Source of the DNA: Skeletonema tropicum
Lineage: Eukaryota; Bacillariophyta; Thalassiosirophyceae; Thalassiosirales; Thalassiosiraceae
DNA length: 64,000 bases
NCBI GenBank assembly: GCA_037178625.1
Contig: CM074134.1
Location: 1 to 64,000 of the forward strand
Reading direction: 5' to 3'
Part shown: piece after piece, positions 53,697-63,818 of the stretch
Layout: each line of letters opens with the position of its first letter
Numbering within the stretch: the stretch's first letter is position 1
Position numbers and translations under genes: made by a program
The notes under the pieces: generated by a model
Told to the model about the DNA's origin: nothing
Databases searched by the model: none
The model's input: the letters and a program-made list of their open reading frames with translations, nothing else

Positions 53697-55295
53697 TCAA
53701 AGAAGGAAGATGTACTGAAAGAAAGCAACAGATGCGATGAACACCATGCCTGTGACATTATTGCTATTGCGAATCCCAGCTGAAGTGGCAACAGGAGTTG
53801 TCTTACACGAATCAGCAGCAGATGACGATGACGATGACGATTCTGGAGCAATAGCTGTGGCAGTGGCAGCAGCAGTAGCAGTAGTAGGAGTTTCCTCATT
53901 GCCAAAAAAGTCTACTCGGGCAGTGAATAGCATGAGGTCGCCATCACCCACATTGCCTGAGCTGATGCTGACCTTGGAGTATCCAGTGCAGAAAACTTTG
54001 CCATTGTGCTCGACCAAATCAAGCATGGCCTCACGGGGATTCGGAATCTTGTCAGACAGTTTCACTTTTTGTAAAAGTTCTCCATCATCTGTGCGGTATT
54101 CGAGGACTTGCAAAGGATTGCGACTGCCAACATACAAGAACTGTTCATCATCAGACACTTCCAAAGCCCTCATTTCTCCTGCATCTTCATCTTCATTTGC
54201 TTTCGACCACAACAACTTGCCAGTTGTAGCCGAGATGCAATCAAGGCCCACTGTAGTCGAAGCAAAGACTTTCGTAGAGGTGGCAATAATCTCGTACACA
54301 TCTCCCTCAAGCCCAAGCTCCCATGACGATGAGTAATCCTCTAACAGCTTCGTAACATAGCCTCCTCCACTCTGTGAGTTCCAAGTTGAAATGAACAAAT
54401 CTGATCCGTACGGATAAGCTGAGCTAACTCGATGACTTGCTGAACTGTCGTGAAGGGTGAGTTTTGATTCTCCACTCTTCAAATCAATTACATTAGTGTA
54501 CCCACACGCTGTTAAGAACCCAGTCTTGTCATCATTGGATAAACTCAGGTGTGCCTTGCGTGGAAAATTTTGCTCAGACTTTGATCGTCCTATATATTGC
54601 GGCACCCACACCCATGAAGTGTATGAATCGGGATCTGTATCCGTACATTTGTGATCCAAATCGATGTCCCACTTCCTACCAAGATTGTCATCCATCTTGT
54701 ATAGCACAACAGGGCCATCCAATTCAACTCCAGTCATGAAAATTGCAGTACCATCTGAAGTAGCTACTGCGTCTCCTCCATATCCCTTGTCACCATCATC
54801 CACTTTTACTCTTTCTTCAATCTTTCCTGTGTCTCCGTCTAGCTTGAATACTTCCATATAATTGTAGTACCCTCCGTGGCCGATTATGCCTACTTTATTA
54901 GAGGTCTTTGAGTAGGCAATGCCTGCACCAGAATAGTCACAACGAGAACATATCTGGGGTGCACTATGTACTTGCTTCCAGACTATCTGAGGATAAACAC
55001 CAAGCAGCTTCCTATTATTCCTATGCTTTTGCCCTGCCCACGGAAGTCCACGAAGACGAAGGTGTCTACCTGCACCTGCGCCCGTATCATCGATGATCTC
55101 ATTACCTTAGCGGGGAGAAGACAAAGCGCATGATGTATGAGTCATGAGTTAGAGTTAGAGAATCTACTTTAGAATCATGCGATGCGAAGCCTAAGGACAA
55201 CTTCAGACTTCAGGTCATCGTGCCAACTCACTGTACACAACCGATACAAGGGCGATCGTTAGCATGTAGAACATGTAGTGCACGAAGTTGTTCAT
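53697..55295 (-). CDS. Secreted or GPI-anchored-like beta-propeller protein, 2 exons
   Basis: Proposed exons 55295-55232 and 55105-53697 (490 aa). Exon 1 encodes a signal-peptide-like start (MNNFVHYMFYMLTIALVSVVY) and ends at GTGAGT; the acceptor is CTAAG at 55106-55110, and the frame stays open through 82 codons to the first internal ATG at 54857. The body shows PQQ/propeller-like repeats: GDTGKIEERV, SATTGKLLWSK, LYVGSRNPLQVLEYRTDDGELLQ and GKVFCTGYS. A Ser/Thr/Ala-rich stretch and a final hydrophobic tail (GMVFIASVAFFQYIFLL) look like a GPI signal or membrane anchor. Function is unknown. The part from 54857 is firm; the first exon is inferred. Confidence 0.7.
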
Positions 55296-55838
55296 GTTAG
55301 TATTAGTGTCTTTGTTTGATCCGTTTATTTTTAGTGTCGTCGTCGTCGTCATCTCTCTCGTTTTAAATCTTCACCTTAACACTTCTTACTTGGAAAGCAA
55401 TTTGTATTTGGTTTTGAGCAGCGCACAACCACAACAAGAACCAGCGTGGCAACGCGAAGACGAAGAGGAGTTCTCTCTTTGAGATCAATCAGTTCTCTGG
55501 CATTCGCTTTATTTTAGCATCAAATGGGTTGATTTGCGACTGACGCCACACAGCACACAGGACGCGAGACGCGAACTGTAAACAACAAGACACTTGAACT
55601 TATGCCGCCTTCTCGATATTTTATTGCCAGTATGACTTTTGCAATCTTTCTTCGCATTTCGATGATGTGTGATAGATATGTAGATTATTTTAGTTGCTAC
55701 TCCCTAGGCCTTGAGGCACTAGTGCCAGTAGAGAAAGGAGAACTTAAACCAGGAGGGGCTCGGGCTGGTCCCGAAGCCGAAGACGCCTAAAGCTAAAGAA
55801 GCAGTGATGAGATCCGAGAGACATTTGGCCGTTCACCA
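55296..55838. other. Intergenic
   Basis: About 540 bp between the divergent propeller gene and the kinase relic; no gene recognised. Confidence 0.4.
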
Positions 55839-57321
55839 ATGGCAATGGACTCAATTGCACCATTCCGGAGAGATGAGATCATTCTAGGCAGAAGAGTTGG
55901 AGCTGGCTCGTTCTCTTTTGTGTACGACATTCAAGACTTTAACTTGTGTGCTGATCAATCAGACATTTGCACAGAGGAACAAATCAAGAAGATAGAAGCG
56001 ACCGCCAATTCCTTGAAGAATGGTGCCAAGTACGTGATGAAATGCCTCAAGGAGAAGTTGGAGGATTCTGAAGATGGAGACCTCTTCCCCTGTGCTCAAG
56101 ATATTACCCACGAAACTGAAATGTTAGCGACTCTATCCACCCGAATATCATCAAGCTTCACGGTGTAGTTGCTAGCCGCCACGACGCCTTTCTAGACGGT
56201 GCATCCGAGTTCTTCATCATCTTGGAGAAGCTAGATTGTACTTTGGCAGATAATATCCAAGGTTGGGCTAAGAACTCTTTTGATTCATCAAGATCATTCA
56301 AGTCATTGCGCCGCAAGAGCATAAGCGGCGGGGCTTTAGACAAGTTGGAGAAGGCGGCCACAACATCAGTTGACGTTGATGAAGGTGGATGCCTTCACAG
56401 TCGGATACGTGTGGCCCCGTTTCTCTCGCAGGGGCATTTGATTACTTACATTATCAAGGTATCATCTTCCGTGATCTCAAGCCAAACAATGTTGGATTCG
56501 ACAAAGAGGGAAACCTCAAGTTGTTCGATTTCGGCCTGGCTAGGTTCATGCCTCAGCACGGAGATGCCTACGAGGACGTACATGAGATGAGTGACTCGGG
56601 AACTCCAAGATATACTTCACCTGAAGCTGAAGTGCTCTTTCATCAACCTTATTCTCAAGGCCGATGTATATTCATATTCATTATCTGTCGTTTTTGGGAG
56701 ATCATGAATCTGAAGAAGCCATTTGCCAAATACAAGCAGAGAAAAGAACTTGAAAGGGCCTTATCGACATTTAATACCAAGACCCTTGCTATCAAACGAA
56801 GATGGCCTCAACCAATTCAAGTTCAAGACATCATCAAGAGTGGCTTATCAAGAGATCTTTGGGCCCGTCCTGTGATGAGTGAGCTATGTAAGGTTCTCAA
56901 TGATTGCACTTCCAAGGGAGTAGAGGATTGCCAGAGTAATATTGAGATTGAGAGCAATAGTATTTTGAGATCAAACCAGAAACAAGGTAGCGAGAACTTC
57001 CTTCGTCGTCTGTCATCCAAGAACAAGAGAGGCTTGCAAAAATTTCGGTCGTCATTCAACTCTGACAAGTCAAAGTCAAACTCTGACAAGTCAACTGTTT
57101 CGACCCAGGAGCGAAAGGAATATATACCTCGTTCGTCAGAGGTTGCTTACAATGTCTCTTATGAAGAGGTTTTACGTCAAGAAGGAGAGAAATGGGAACA
57201 AAGTATACACAGTCTGGACAGCTCTTTTGAAGATTATCTACTTCGAGATCGAGAGAAAGAGAGAAAGGAGGCGTGGAGAGTCATTATGATTATGGGTAAA
57301 ACACAATCGCAATCGGGGTAA
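55839..57321 (+). pseudogene. Protein kinase-like gene with frameshifts, relic 2
   Basis: The start matches a kinase N-lobe: GRRVGAGSFSFVYD glycine loop and YVMKCLKEKL Lys strand. Frame is lost near 56130, where LATL is followed by SHPNIIKLHG only in the next frame (one base missing). C-lobe motifs follow: GAFDYLHYQGIIFRDLKPNN (catalytic loop with FRD for HRD), LFDFGLARF, GTPRYTSPEA, FWEIMNLKKPFAKYK and RDLWARPVMSELCKVL. There is a further two-base loss near 56650, compensated near 56693. A long Ser/Lys-rich tail ends at 57321. An intron ending CTCTCGCAG at ~56434 could mend one break, but not the others. Confidence 0.65.
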
Positions 57322-57640
57322 AAGTAAAACACAGTTAGTAGTAAAGTAAAGAAACAAATAGCGATTCAACTTTCTCTTTCCAACCTGAATATTGCAAGTT
57401 TTGGAGAGCTCTTCTGAATCATGGCGTAGGCAGCGTTGTTGGTAGCTACCCTCTAAATCTAGATGCAAGACGGGAACCTGCTTTCGAGAGCCCATTTGGT
57501 TTGGCCAAGGACAATTCAAAACTATCTTTGAGTGCATTGGTTGGATTGATCAACCCAAAGAGATTGGCTGGGAGTTGGCAGAGGCGCAGCAGCAAAACTG
57601 GACCAACAAAAATAATAGCAGTGCGTGAAGACACCCGTCT
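56440..57640 (+). repeat. Left arm of a large inverted repeat
   Basis: Pairs with 59925-61150 in opposite orientation, covering the kinase C-lobe, the Ser/Lys tail and the 300-bp flank (GATTCAACTTTCTCTTTCCAACCTG...CATGGCGTAGGCAGC). The arms differ by substitutions and indels, so this is an old duplication. Confidence 0.8.
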
Positions 57641-58205
57641 TACTCTTGACTGCCCGTGCTCGCTGTGCGTGCTTACCTAAATACTAACATAATAACCTCA
57701 AAAATGCATATGTAAAGAAGTATTCTCCGAGGGGTTAATGATAAAGAAGAGAATGGCGAGGGAACCTGTCACGAATCACGAAGGCCTCGATGACCTCCAA
57801 TGACCGACCAAATTCACACCATTCCACCTGATATGATCTGACAGCATACATATAATAAATATTGGAAGAAATTACCTGTGACATCGTGTCATCAAACAGG
57901 AAAGAACATGCCGCAGTAGCCGTGAGAACTGTCTTTATGTAGTTCTCTGATTATGTAGTTCTCTGATTGCCATAAACCACACACAGAGAAACTGCTTGAA
58001 TACTTCTCAGGAAGTGTTGTCGCCTTGCACACGGATGCTTATCTTTTGCACACACAGAGTCGAGATACCATCCATAAATTGAGGCAAGTCAAAATTCAAT
58101 CCACGCACAAACATGAAAGAGTCATAGGTCACCATGGTAAGTATCTATGACCCTCATTATTGATCTCTGTACGGTACACCGTACAATCCGCGTAACTTAT
58201 TATCC
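57641..58205. other. Upstream region of the HSF gene
   Basis: About 565 bp, no gene. A 14-bp direct duplication (TATGTAGTTCTCTGATT) occurs near 57935-57970. The promoter should be here; no heat-shock element array is evident. Confidence 0.4.
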
Positions 58206-59684
58206 ATGCCAAATAAAATCATCAAGATCTCCGTTGTCCAAAGTGAGGGAGAAACCAACGAAGCGGCGGTCACTGGACGAACTTCTTCTTCCACGGTGGA
58301 GACCTCCATCCCCCCTGCTGCCATGGACGCAGCAGCCGGCGATTCTGCATCATCATCGACTGAGACAGTAAAGGCGAAAAGAGAAATGACCGCAAAGAGG
58401 AGGCGGCCGCTCACAGAGGACGAAGGCGATGACATCTTGCCCAAGAAAAACAACTCTCGGATGACTCATATTGCAAGCAAGGAGTGGGACGAGGAGACGT
58501 CGTCCTCAACTGCCTCGACAAGTGACGAGGAAGAATTCATTCCGCAAAAAGAAGAAGGGCACCCGACTCATCAACATCACGGCCGCTGCTGGAACTCGTG
58601 GTCAATGCCGAATTATGTCACAGCATATCCTCGCTTTGCCGACCACCACGGTCACAACGCCTATCGGGACTTCGCCACCTACATTGAGGAGGGCGGCACA
58701 ATTGATGTGCCTACTATAAGTAGCATCGGATCGTCCGATCAGCATGACTGTAACTGCAACTTTCCTGCCAATCTACACGCCATGCTGTCAAATGACCAAT
58801 ATTCCCACATCATCTCATGGATGCCCCACGGCCGCGCATGGAAAGTCAGTGACAGGAAACTCTTTGGGCTCGTACAGGAGGCCACACTGGGTATAGTCGA
58901 TTACCCATCCTTCGTGAGACAAGTGAGTGAATGGGGATTCAAAATGATGCATCGATCGGGACCGGACTATGGATGTTACTATCATGAGTGTTTCCTTAGG
59001 GGACATCCGCAGCTGACGGCTTTGATGAAGAAGATGGACGAGCCGGACTTTTATTCCATGGCCCCATCAGCATCGGGAGAGAGTAATACTCTTAATGACA
59101 ACATGTCCAAGGAGGACACGGAACGAGTCCTCTTTTTGGCCAATGTTGCCCTGGAGTATGACCAAAAAGAATCATCCTCTTATTCGGGTCAATGTCAACC
59201 TAATGACGAAATGACAATGACCGCAAAAACATCTACTGCTTTCAAAGAAGATCCATCACGAAACAACAAGACGAACAAGAACAAGCCATGGAGCAAGAAG
59301 AAGAAGAAGAAATCCCATCATCATCATCATCATCCAACTTCACAGGAAACAACAACAGTGGCACCACCACCCGAGCTAGATGATCTTCCACCCCAAAGCG
59401 AAGATGACCCATTAATCATCACAACTCGTCTAAACGCCCTAATGGAACGGACACACTTGACTCAAACGCAACTCGAGACATATGATAAGCAAAATGGCCT
59501 ACCGAGATCACATGCACAGACCATGTTGCGAAGTAGTCGAAGTCGGTCGCAGTTCCAAGAGGTGTTGAAGAATCAGAAATTGAGAAAGATGGGGATGGTG
59601 GGGGAGAATAATATTAATATTATGGGGCAATGTGAAGCAGCAGCAGTAGCATGTTGGGAGGGAGAGTGTGAAAGAGAGGTATGA
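58206..59684 (+). CDS. HSF-type DNA-binding transcription factor
   Basis: 492 aa, single exon. The HSF DNA-binding domain lies at residues ~186-278: FPANLHAMLSND, ISWMPHGRAWKV, FVRQVSEWGFKMM and GPDYGCYYHECFLRG. This winged-helix pattern matches the greatly expanded HSF family of diatoms. The N-terminal 120 residues are acidic and basic low-complexity with a KRRR cluster (~64-68). The C-terminal part carries a Lys/His-rich tract (KKKKKK then six His) and a Gln/Leu helix, but no clear trimerisation coiled coil next to the domain. A nuclear regulatory role is likely; targets are unknown. It sits between the arms of an inverted duplication. Confidence 0.9.
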   Translation: MPNKIIKISVVQSEGETNEAAVTGRTSSSTVETSIPPAAMDAAAGDSASSSTETVKAKREMTAKRRRPLTEDEGDDILPKKNNSRMTHIASKEWDEETSSSTASTSDEEEFIPQKEEGHPTHQHHGRCWNSWSMPNYVTAYPRFADHHGHNAYRDFATYIEEGGTIDVPTISSIGSSDQHDCNCNFPANLHAMLSNDQYSHIISWMPHGRAWKVSDRKLFGLVQEATLGIVDYPSFVRQVSEWGFKMMHRSGPDYGCYYHECFLRGHPQLTALMKKMDEPDFYSMAPSASGESNTLNDNMSKEDTERVLFLANVALEYDQKESSSYSGQCQPNDEMTMTAKTSTAFKEDPSRNNKTNKNKPWSKKKKKKSHHHHHHPTSQETTTVAPPPELDDLPPQSEDDPLIITTRLNALMERTHLTQTQLETYDKQNGLPRSHAQTMLRSSRSRSQFQEVLKNQKLRKMGMVGENNINIMGQCEAAAVACWEGECEREV

Positions 59685-59924
59685 CTATGACGGAACGAAG
59701 ATTTATGACACCGAGACATCATCATAAGTAGTACGCTCGTTGGATATGCGGAGAGGGGTGTAAAGCTAAAACGAAGGGTAACAAGCTATAACAACTCCGG
59801 AGTTAGGGTCATAAATTCCATCGCTTTGAACACTTCCCTCCTCTAGAGAGAGCAGAACGGGAGGAGGGCTCCTTAAGTAATCAAATGCACTAGTCAGACT
59901 GGCGGGTGTCTTCACTGCTATTTG

Positions 59925-61150
59925 CTCTGGTTTGGTCCAGTTTTGCTGCTGCGCCCCTGCCAACTCCCTGTCAATCTCTTTTTGGGTTAATCATCCAACC
60001 AAATGCACTCAAACCAGCATCGAATGTCTCTAGAGATAGTTTTGAAGTGTCTGGCCAAACGCAAACGGGCTCTCGAAAACAGGTTTCCGTCTTGCATCTA
60101 GATCTAGATCTAGCTCTCTAGAGGCTGGAGGCTAGCTACCAACACCAACACCAACAAAGCTGCCTACGCCATGATTCAGAAGCGCTCTCTAAAACTTGCA
60201 ATATTCACAGGTTGGAAAGAGAAAGTTGAATCGCTATGTGTCTCTTTACTTTATTGCTAACTGTGTTTTACCCCGATTGAGTGTTTTAACCCGCTACCGC
60301 TACCCAGAAGGACTCTCCACTCGCCTCCTTTCTCTCTTTCTCTCGAAGTAAACAATCTTCAAAAGAGCTGTCCAGACTGTGTCTGTGTATACTCTGTTCC
60401 CACTTCTCTCCTTCTTCACGTAAACATTCTTCATAAGAGATATTGTCAGCAACCTCTGACGAATGAGGTATATATTTCTTTTGCTCCTGGGTCGAAACAG
60501 TTGACTTGTCAAAGTTTGACTTGTCAGAGTTTGACTTGTCAGAGTTGAATGACGACCGAAATTTTTGCAAGCCACTCTTGCTCTTGGATGACAGACGACG
60601 AAGGAAGTTCTCGCTGCCTTGTTTCTGATTTGATCTCAAGATACTATTGTTCTCAATATTACTCTGGTAATCCTCTACTCCCTTGGAAGTGCATCATTGA
60701 GAACCTTACATAGCTCACTCATCACAGGACGGGCCCAAAGATCTCTTGATAAGCCACTCTTGAACTTGAAGATGTCTTGAACTTGAATTGGTTGAGGCCA
60801 TCTTCGTTTGATAGCAAGGGTCTCGGTATCAAATGTCGATAAGGCCCTTTCAAGTTCTTTTCTCTGCTTGTACTTGGCAAATGGCTTCTTCAGATTCATG
60901 ATCTCCCATAAAACGACAGATAATGAATATACATCGGCCTTGAAATTATAAGGTTGATGAGAGAGAGCCTTCAGGTGAAGTAAATCTTGTAGTTGTAGTT
61001 CCCGTGTCACTCATCTCATGTATGTACGTCCTCGGAGGCATCTCCATGCTGAGGCATGAACCTAGCCAGGCCGAAATCGAACAACTTGAGGTTTCCCTCT
61101 CTGTCTCTGTCGAATCCAACATTGTTTGGCTTGAGATCCCAAAAGTAAGT
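59925..61150 (-). repeat. Right arm of the large inverted repeat
   Basis: Inverted counterpart of 56440-57640, with a small CTAGAT expansion near 60105-60130 and about 30 bp of CAACAC-type repeats near 60140. Confidence 0.8.
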
Positions 61151-61290
61151 AGATATTTCTTATGTAAATGTGGAAAAGAACCCGCTCTGAGTTGCAAATG
61201 CGGGACAGAGCGATGACGAGCAAGATGATCCAAGGTCCAGTCTTTGACTTGATGAGATGAGGTGAGCGAGGACAAGGAGAAATGCTACAA
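60286..61290 (-). pseudogene. Kinase relic 3
   Basis: The minus strand reads, in order and in changing frames: an upstream-like region shared with 53.0 kb (61310-61190), then a jump straight to SSQTMLDSTE.. (shifted frame of the DLKPNN region), SPEALSHQPY-type, KADVYSLSVVLWEIMNLKKP and RRWPQPIQVQD, RDLWARPVMSELCKVLND, and the Ser/Lys tail to 60286. The whole N-lobe is deleted. It preserves the undamaged form of the segment that is frameshifted near 56650. Confidence 0.65.
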
Positions 61291-61607
61291 TAGTAGGGAC
61301 GAAGCTTGATTTGAGTTTGAGGTTAGGTCAGCAGAGGAGCGCTACTGGCAGGAAGAAATTGTTACCGCCGCGGTAAATCAGAAGTGTCAACTACTGTCTT
61401 ATTGGTATTGGATAATTCTCATTTTCTTATTTCGAAGAAAAAAGGTACATTCAAATTACTTATTCAAAAACAGGGACGGACCAAAACGCCAACAAGCATC
61501 ATGATCTATCATGATTACTTACTTACATGATGTGTCAATAGCTTGCTGCTGTATCTTCTATGTACCAATACGTCTGTTACCAAAATTTGTACTAAATAGC
61601 TGAGGCA

Positions 61608-62290
61608 ATGGCAATGGGCGGTCCTACTGCCTTCAACGCGGCCATAATTTTCCTTTTCATCCTTTTACTTATATTTTGACTGTTCCAGCGAGCAGCAGCG
61701 GTGAAGGCAAAAGCCACAACAATAGACAGCCAAATATTGTAATTCTCTTTGCCGACAATCTCGCCTACGACGATGTCGGCACCTTCCAGACCAAGAGCAG
61801 CAGCAACAACAACAAATCACGATCACGCACAAAACGAACAGATGCACTAGCCACTCAAGGTCTCAAACTTCTCCACTGGAACTCACCCGCAGTGTTATGC
61901 TCGGCAAGTCGAGCAGCCTTACTAACAGGAAAATATCCCGTACGAACAGGCGTCTATCCCCGTGTCTTTGAACCAGATGCTCAGCACGGTCTACTCGCCA
62001 ATGAAACTACACTATGACTATGAGACTTGTTCAATGATCCTGCTGAAGCTTATCCACTCGATTCAGATGAACATGCTGATTTGATTAGCCGCGCAATACA
62101 CTTCATGTCTGAGCACAAGGCTTCTGTGGAATGGACATGGACTACACCTACACCTACACCGCTTGTTAGCAAGAGCAAGAGATCCAAAGTACTTGCCAGC
62201 GCAAATGTTGAGGTTGAGAGTGGTTGTCGTACTACTCCACCACCATTGGATGGAGGTAGTAGTAGTATTGATCAAGCTGAGGAGATGTAG
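61608..62290 (+). pseudogene. Arylsulfatase with large internal deletion
   Basis: An ATG at 61608 begins a signal-like peptide (MAMGGPTAFNAAIIFLFIL) that ends in TGA at about 61679. In the adjacent frame the sulfatase N-terminus follows: PNIVILFADNLAYDDVGTF metal site, CSASRAALLTG (the Cys-x-Ala/Pro-x-Arg site normally converted to formylglycine), and GKYPVRTGVYPRVF. After LLANETTL two TGA codons are met, and 62022-62290 encodes only the family's C-terminal end (DLFNDPAEAYPLDSDEH...ASVEWTWTTP). The central ~300 residues are missing, as judged from typical length. Inactive. Confidence 0.8.
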
Positions 62291-62697
62291 AGAACTGTTT
62301 TCAGGAGAGTAAGCGGTTCATAAATACTTATGGGCTGTGTGCAAGAAAAACGGACATGTCGATTGTTTACCTCCATAGTCGCGATCGGCGATCACACCGG
62401 TGATTTTTGTTCCTGTTAGAAAGAAGAAGGGAAATAAAAGGAAAGGGAATTTCTAAGTTCTTAAAGACTTTTGTTCTTGGATTCCTTTTACTCTCTTTGA
62501 TTGACAGTTACTCCTAAGTCGCGTACAACAGCCCCCGCGACTACATACCGAGTTGCTACGTTGACGCTTCAGTCTCCTCTAGACTCTAGTCTAGAGATAA
62601 CACTACTTATATTGTAGCTTCAATTGACAACAAACACATACAAATCAAGCAATCCTCTGGGTCATCGGTGTCCTCACCCTCACTGGTATACTACGAG
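62291..62697. other. Intergenic, upstream of copy D
   Basis: About 400 bp, no gene. A TCTAGACTCTAGTCTAGA near-palindrome lies at about 62577-62595. Confidence 0.4.
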
Positions 62698-63576
62698 ATG
62701 CAACTTCAGCACAGACACAGCAGCAAAAGGGGGGAAAGCTTAAACCCCAATGGGAATAAGGGAAGAGGGACATCAACGCCGCATGAAAACGAAAAATCGA
62801 GAGTCACGCAATCGCAGCAGCACTCACCAGTAGCGTCTTTGCGGGAGTTGATACAACGAATGCACCGCAGCAGCAGCTGCCCACAATTCCGCTGCAGCAA
62901 CTCCAACAGCCCCGAACGTGAAGCTGTAGTAGTAGTAGCAGAACGTGATGTTCAACCCTTTCGACGTTTGAGTACATTAGATGCTAGTGGTAGTAGTAGT
63001 AGGAATCGTGGACATTTGTCACGCTGTGTGAAGAGATCTCACCCTCCAAAAAGAAGCAAGAGCAAGGGTATCAATTTGAACAATCTTCAACCTCCACAAC
63101 CAAAACGAATGTCTCAGAGTACTCAATCATCTGAATCAGAATCTGATGTAGATGCAGATGTATCATTTCAGCGACCGTCACCAAGTCCAAGCAATCAAGG
63201 AAGAAGTGAGGAAGATGAAGCGACGTCTCAGCTACGAAAAATGTGCAGGGATATCATTCAATCTGCTGAACAAGGCACGTCACCACCTCCGAGAGCCCAG
63301 ATCAAGAAGGTCATAGCAGAGTATCACTGTAGCCAAAACAACCCTATCAGTCCGAGAGACCCTAACTTCACTGAGATCCCCCCTGAATTCTCGCAGATAC
63401 TTTCATACGGCATTGCTCGCTCGCAAACTCAAACTCAAACTGTTCAGCAATCGACTGTCGATCCGAATACGAATCATACACGGCGAAGTAGATTCGCTGA
63501 ATCATACGCAACAAAGAAGATTCTTGGACTTGGAGATAAAAAAATGAGTATAAACAAATCTACGAGTCTCAACTAG
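62698..63576 (+). CDS. Unknown family copy D, apparently complete
   Basis: 292 aa from the first ATG at 62698 (a GTG 10 codons upstream was not used). It has the blocks of copy C in order: PHENEKSRVTQ, SLRELIQRMHRSSS, DVQPFRRLS, SHPPKRSKSKGINLNNLQ, MSQSTQSSESESD, QLRKMCRDIIQSAEQGT, PRAQIKKVIAEYH, SPRDPNFTEIPPEFSQIL and RRSRFAESYATKKIL. It lacks the QAKAKAE/PLPF middle part, so it is shorter. In the C-terminal domain it is closer to copy A, sharing the SESESDxDADVSFQRPSPSPS linker. Function is unknown. Confidence 0.7.
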   Translation: MQLQHRHSSKRGESLNPNGNKGRGTSTPHENEKSRVTQSQQHSPVASLRELIQRMHRSSSCPQFRCSNSNSPEREAVVVVAERDVQPFRRLSTLDASGSSSRNRGHLSRCVKRSHPPKRSKSKGINLNNLQPPQPKRMSQSTQSSESESDVDADVSFQRPSPSPSNQGRSEEDEATSQLRKMCRDIIQSAEQGTSPPPRAQIKKVIAEYHCSQNNPISPRDPNFTEIPPEFSQILSYGIARSQTQTQTVQQSTVDPNTNHTRRSRFAESYATKKILGLGDKKMSINKSTSLN

Positions 63577-63710
63577 ATATATTAAATCGTTACCAATACT
63601 AAGTATCTAACATCAACATCAAGCATGAAAGTGTTATTATTCTATTCTCGAACTGAACGTTTTCTCAGGTCTGGACATGAGTGAGTTGATGGTCATAAAA
63701 TGGTATAATG
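63529..63710 (+). repeat. 182-bp direct repeat, copy 1 (period 290)
   Basis: Starts CTTGGAGATAAAAAAATG and includes the last codons of copy D. Identical base for base, as far as I can see, to 63819-64000. Confidence 0.95.
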
Positions 63711-63818
63711 TAAAGACACATCGTGTATACAATACTGATTCCTCACTTGTACTTATGACCCCGAGAAGCTGCTTTTCCCTCCGCGTGACCCAGGAGAAGC
63801 TGAAATTCAAGATTTTCC

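Noticed and set aside
53737..54336. 199-codon plus-strand frame
   Set aside because: Antisense shadow of the propeller protein; low-complexity Ser/Ala/Val composition.
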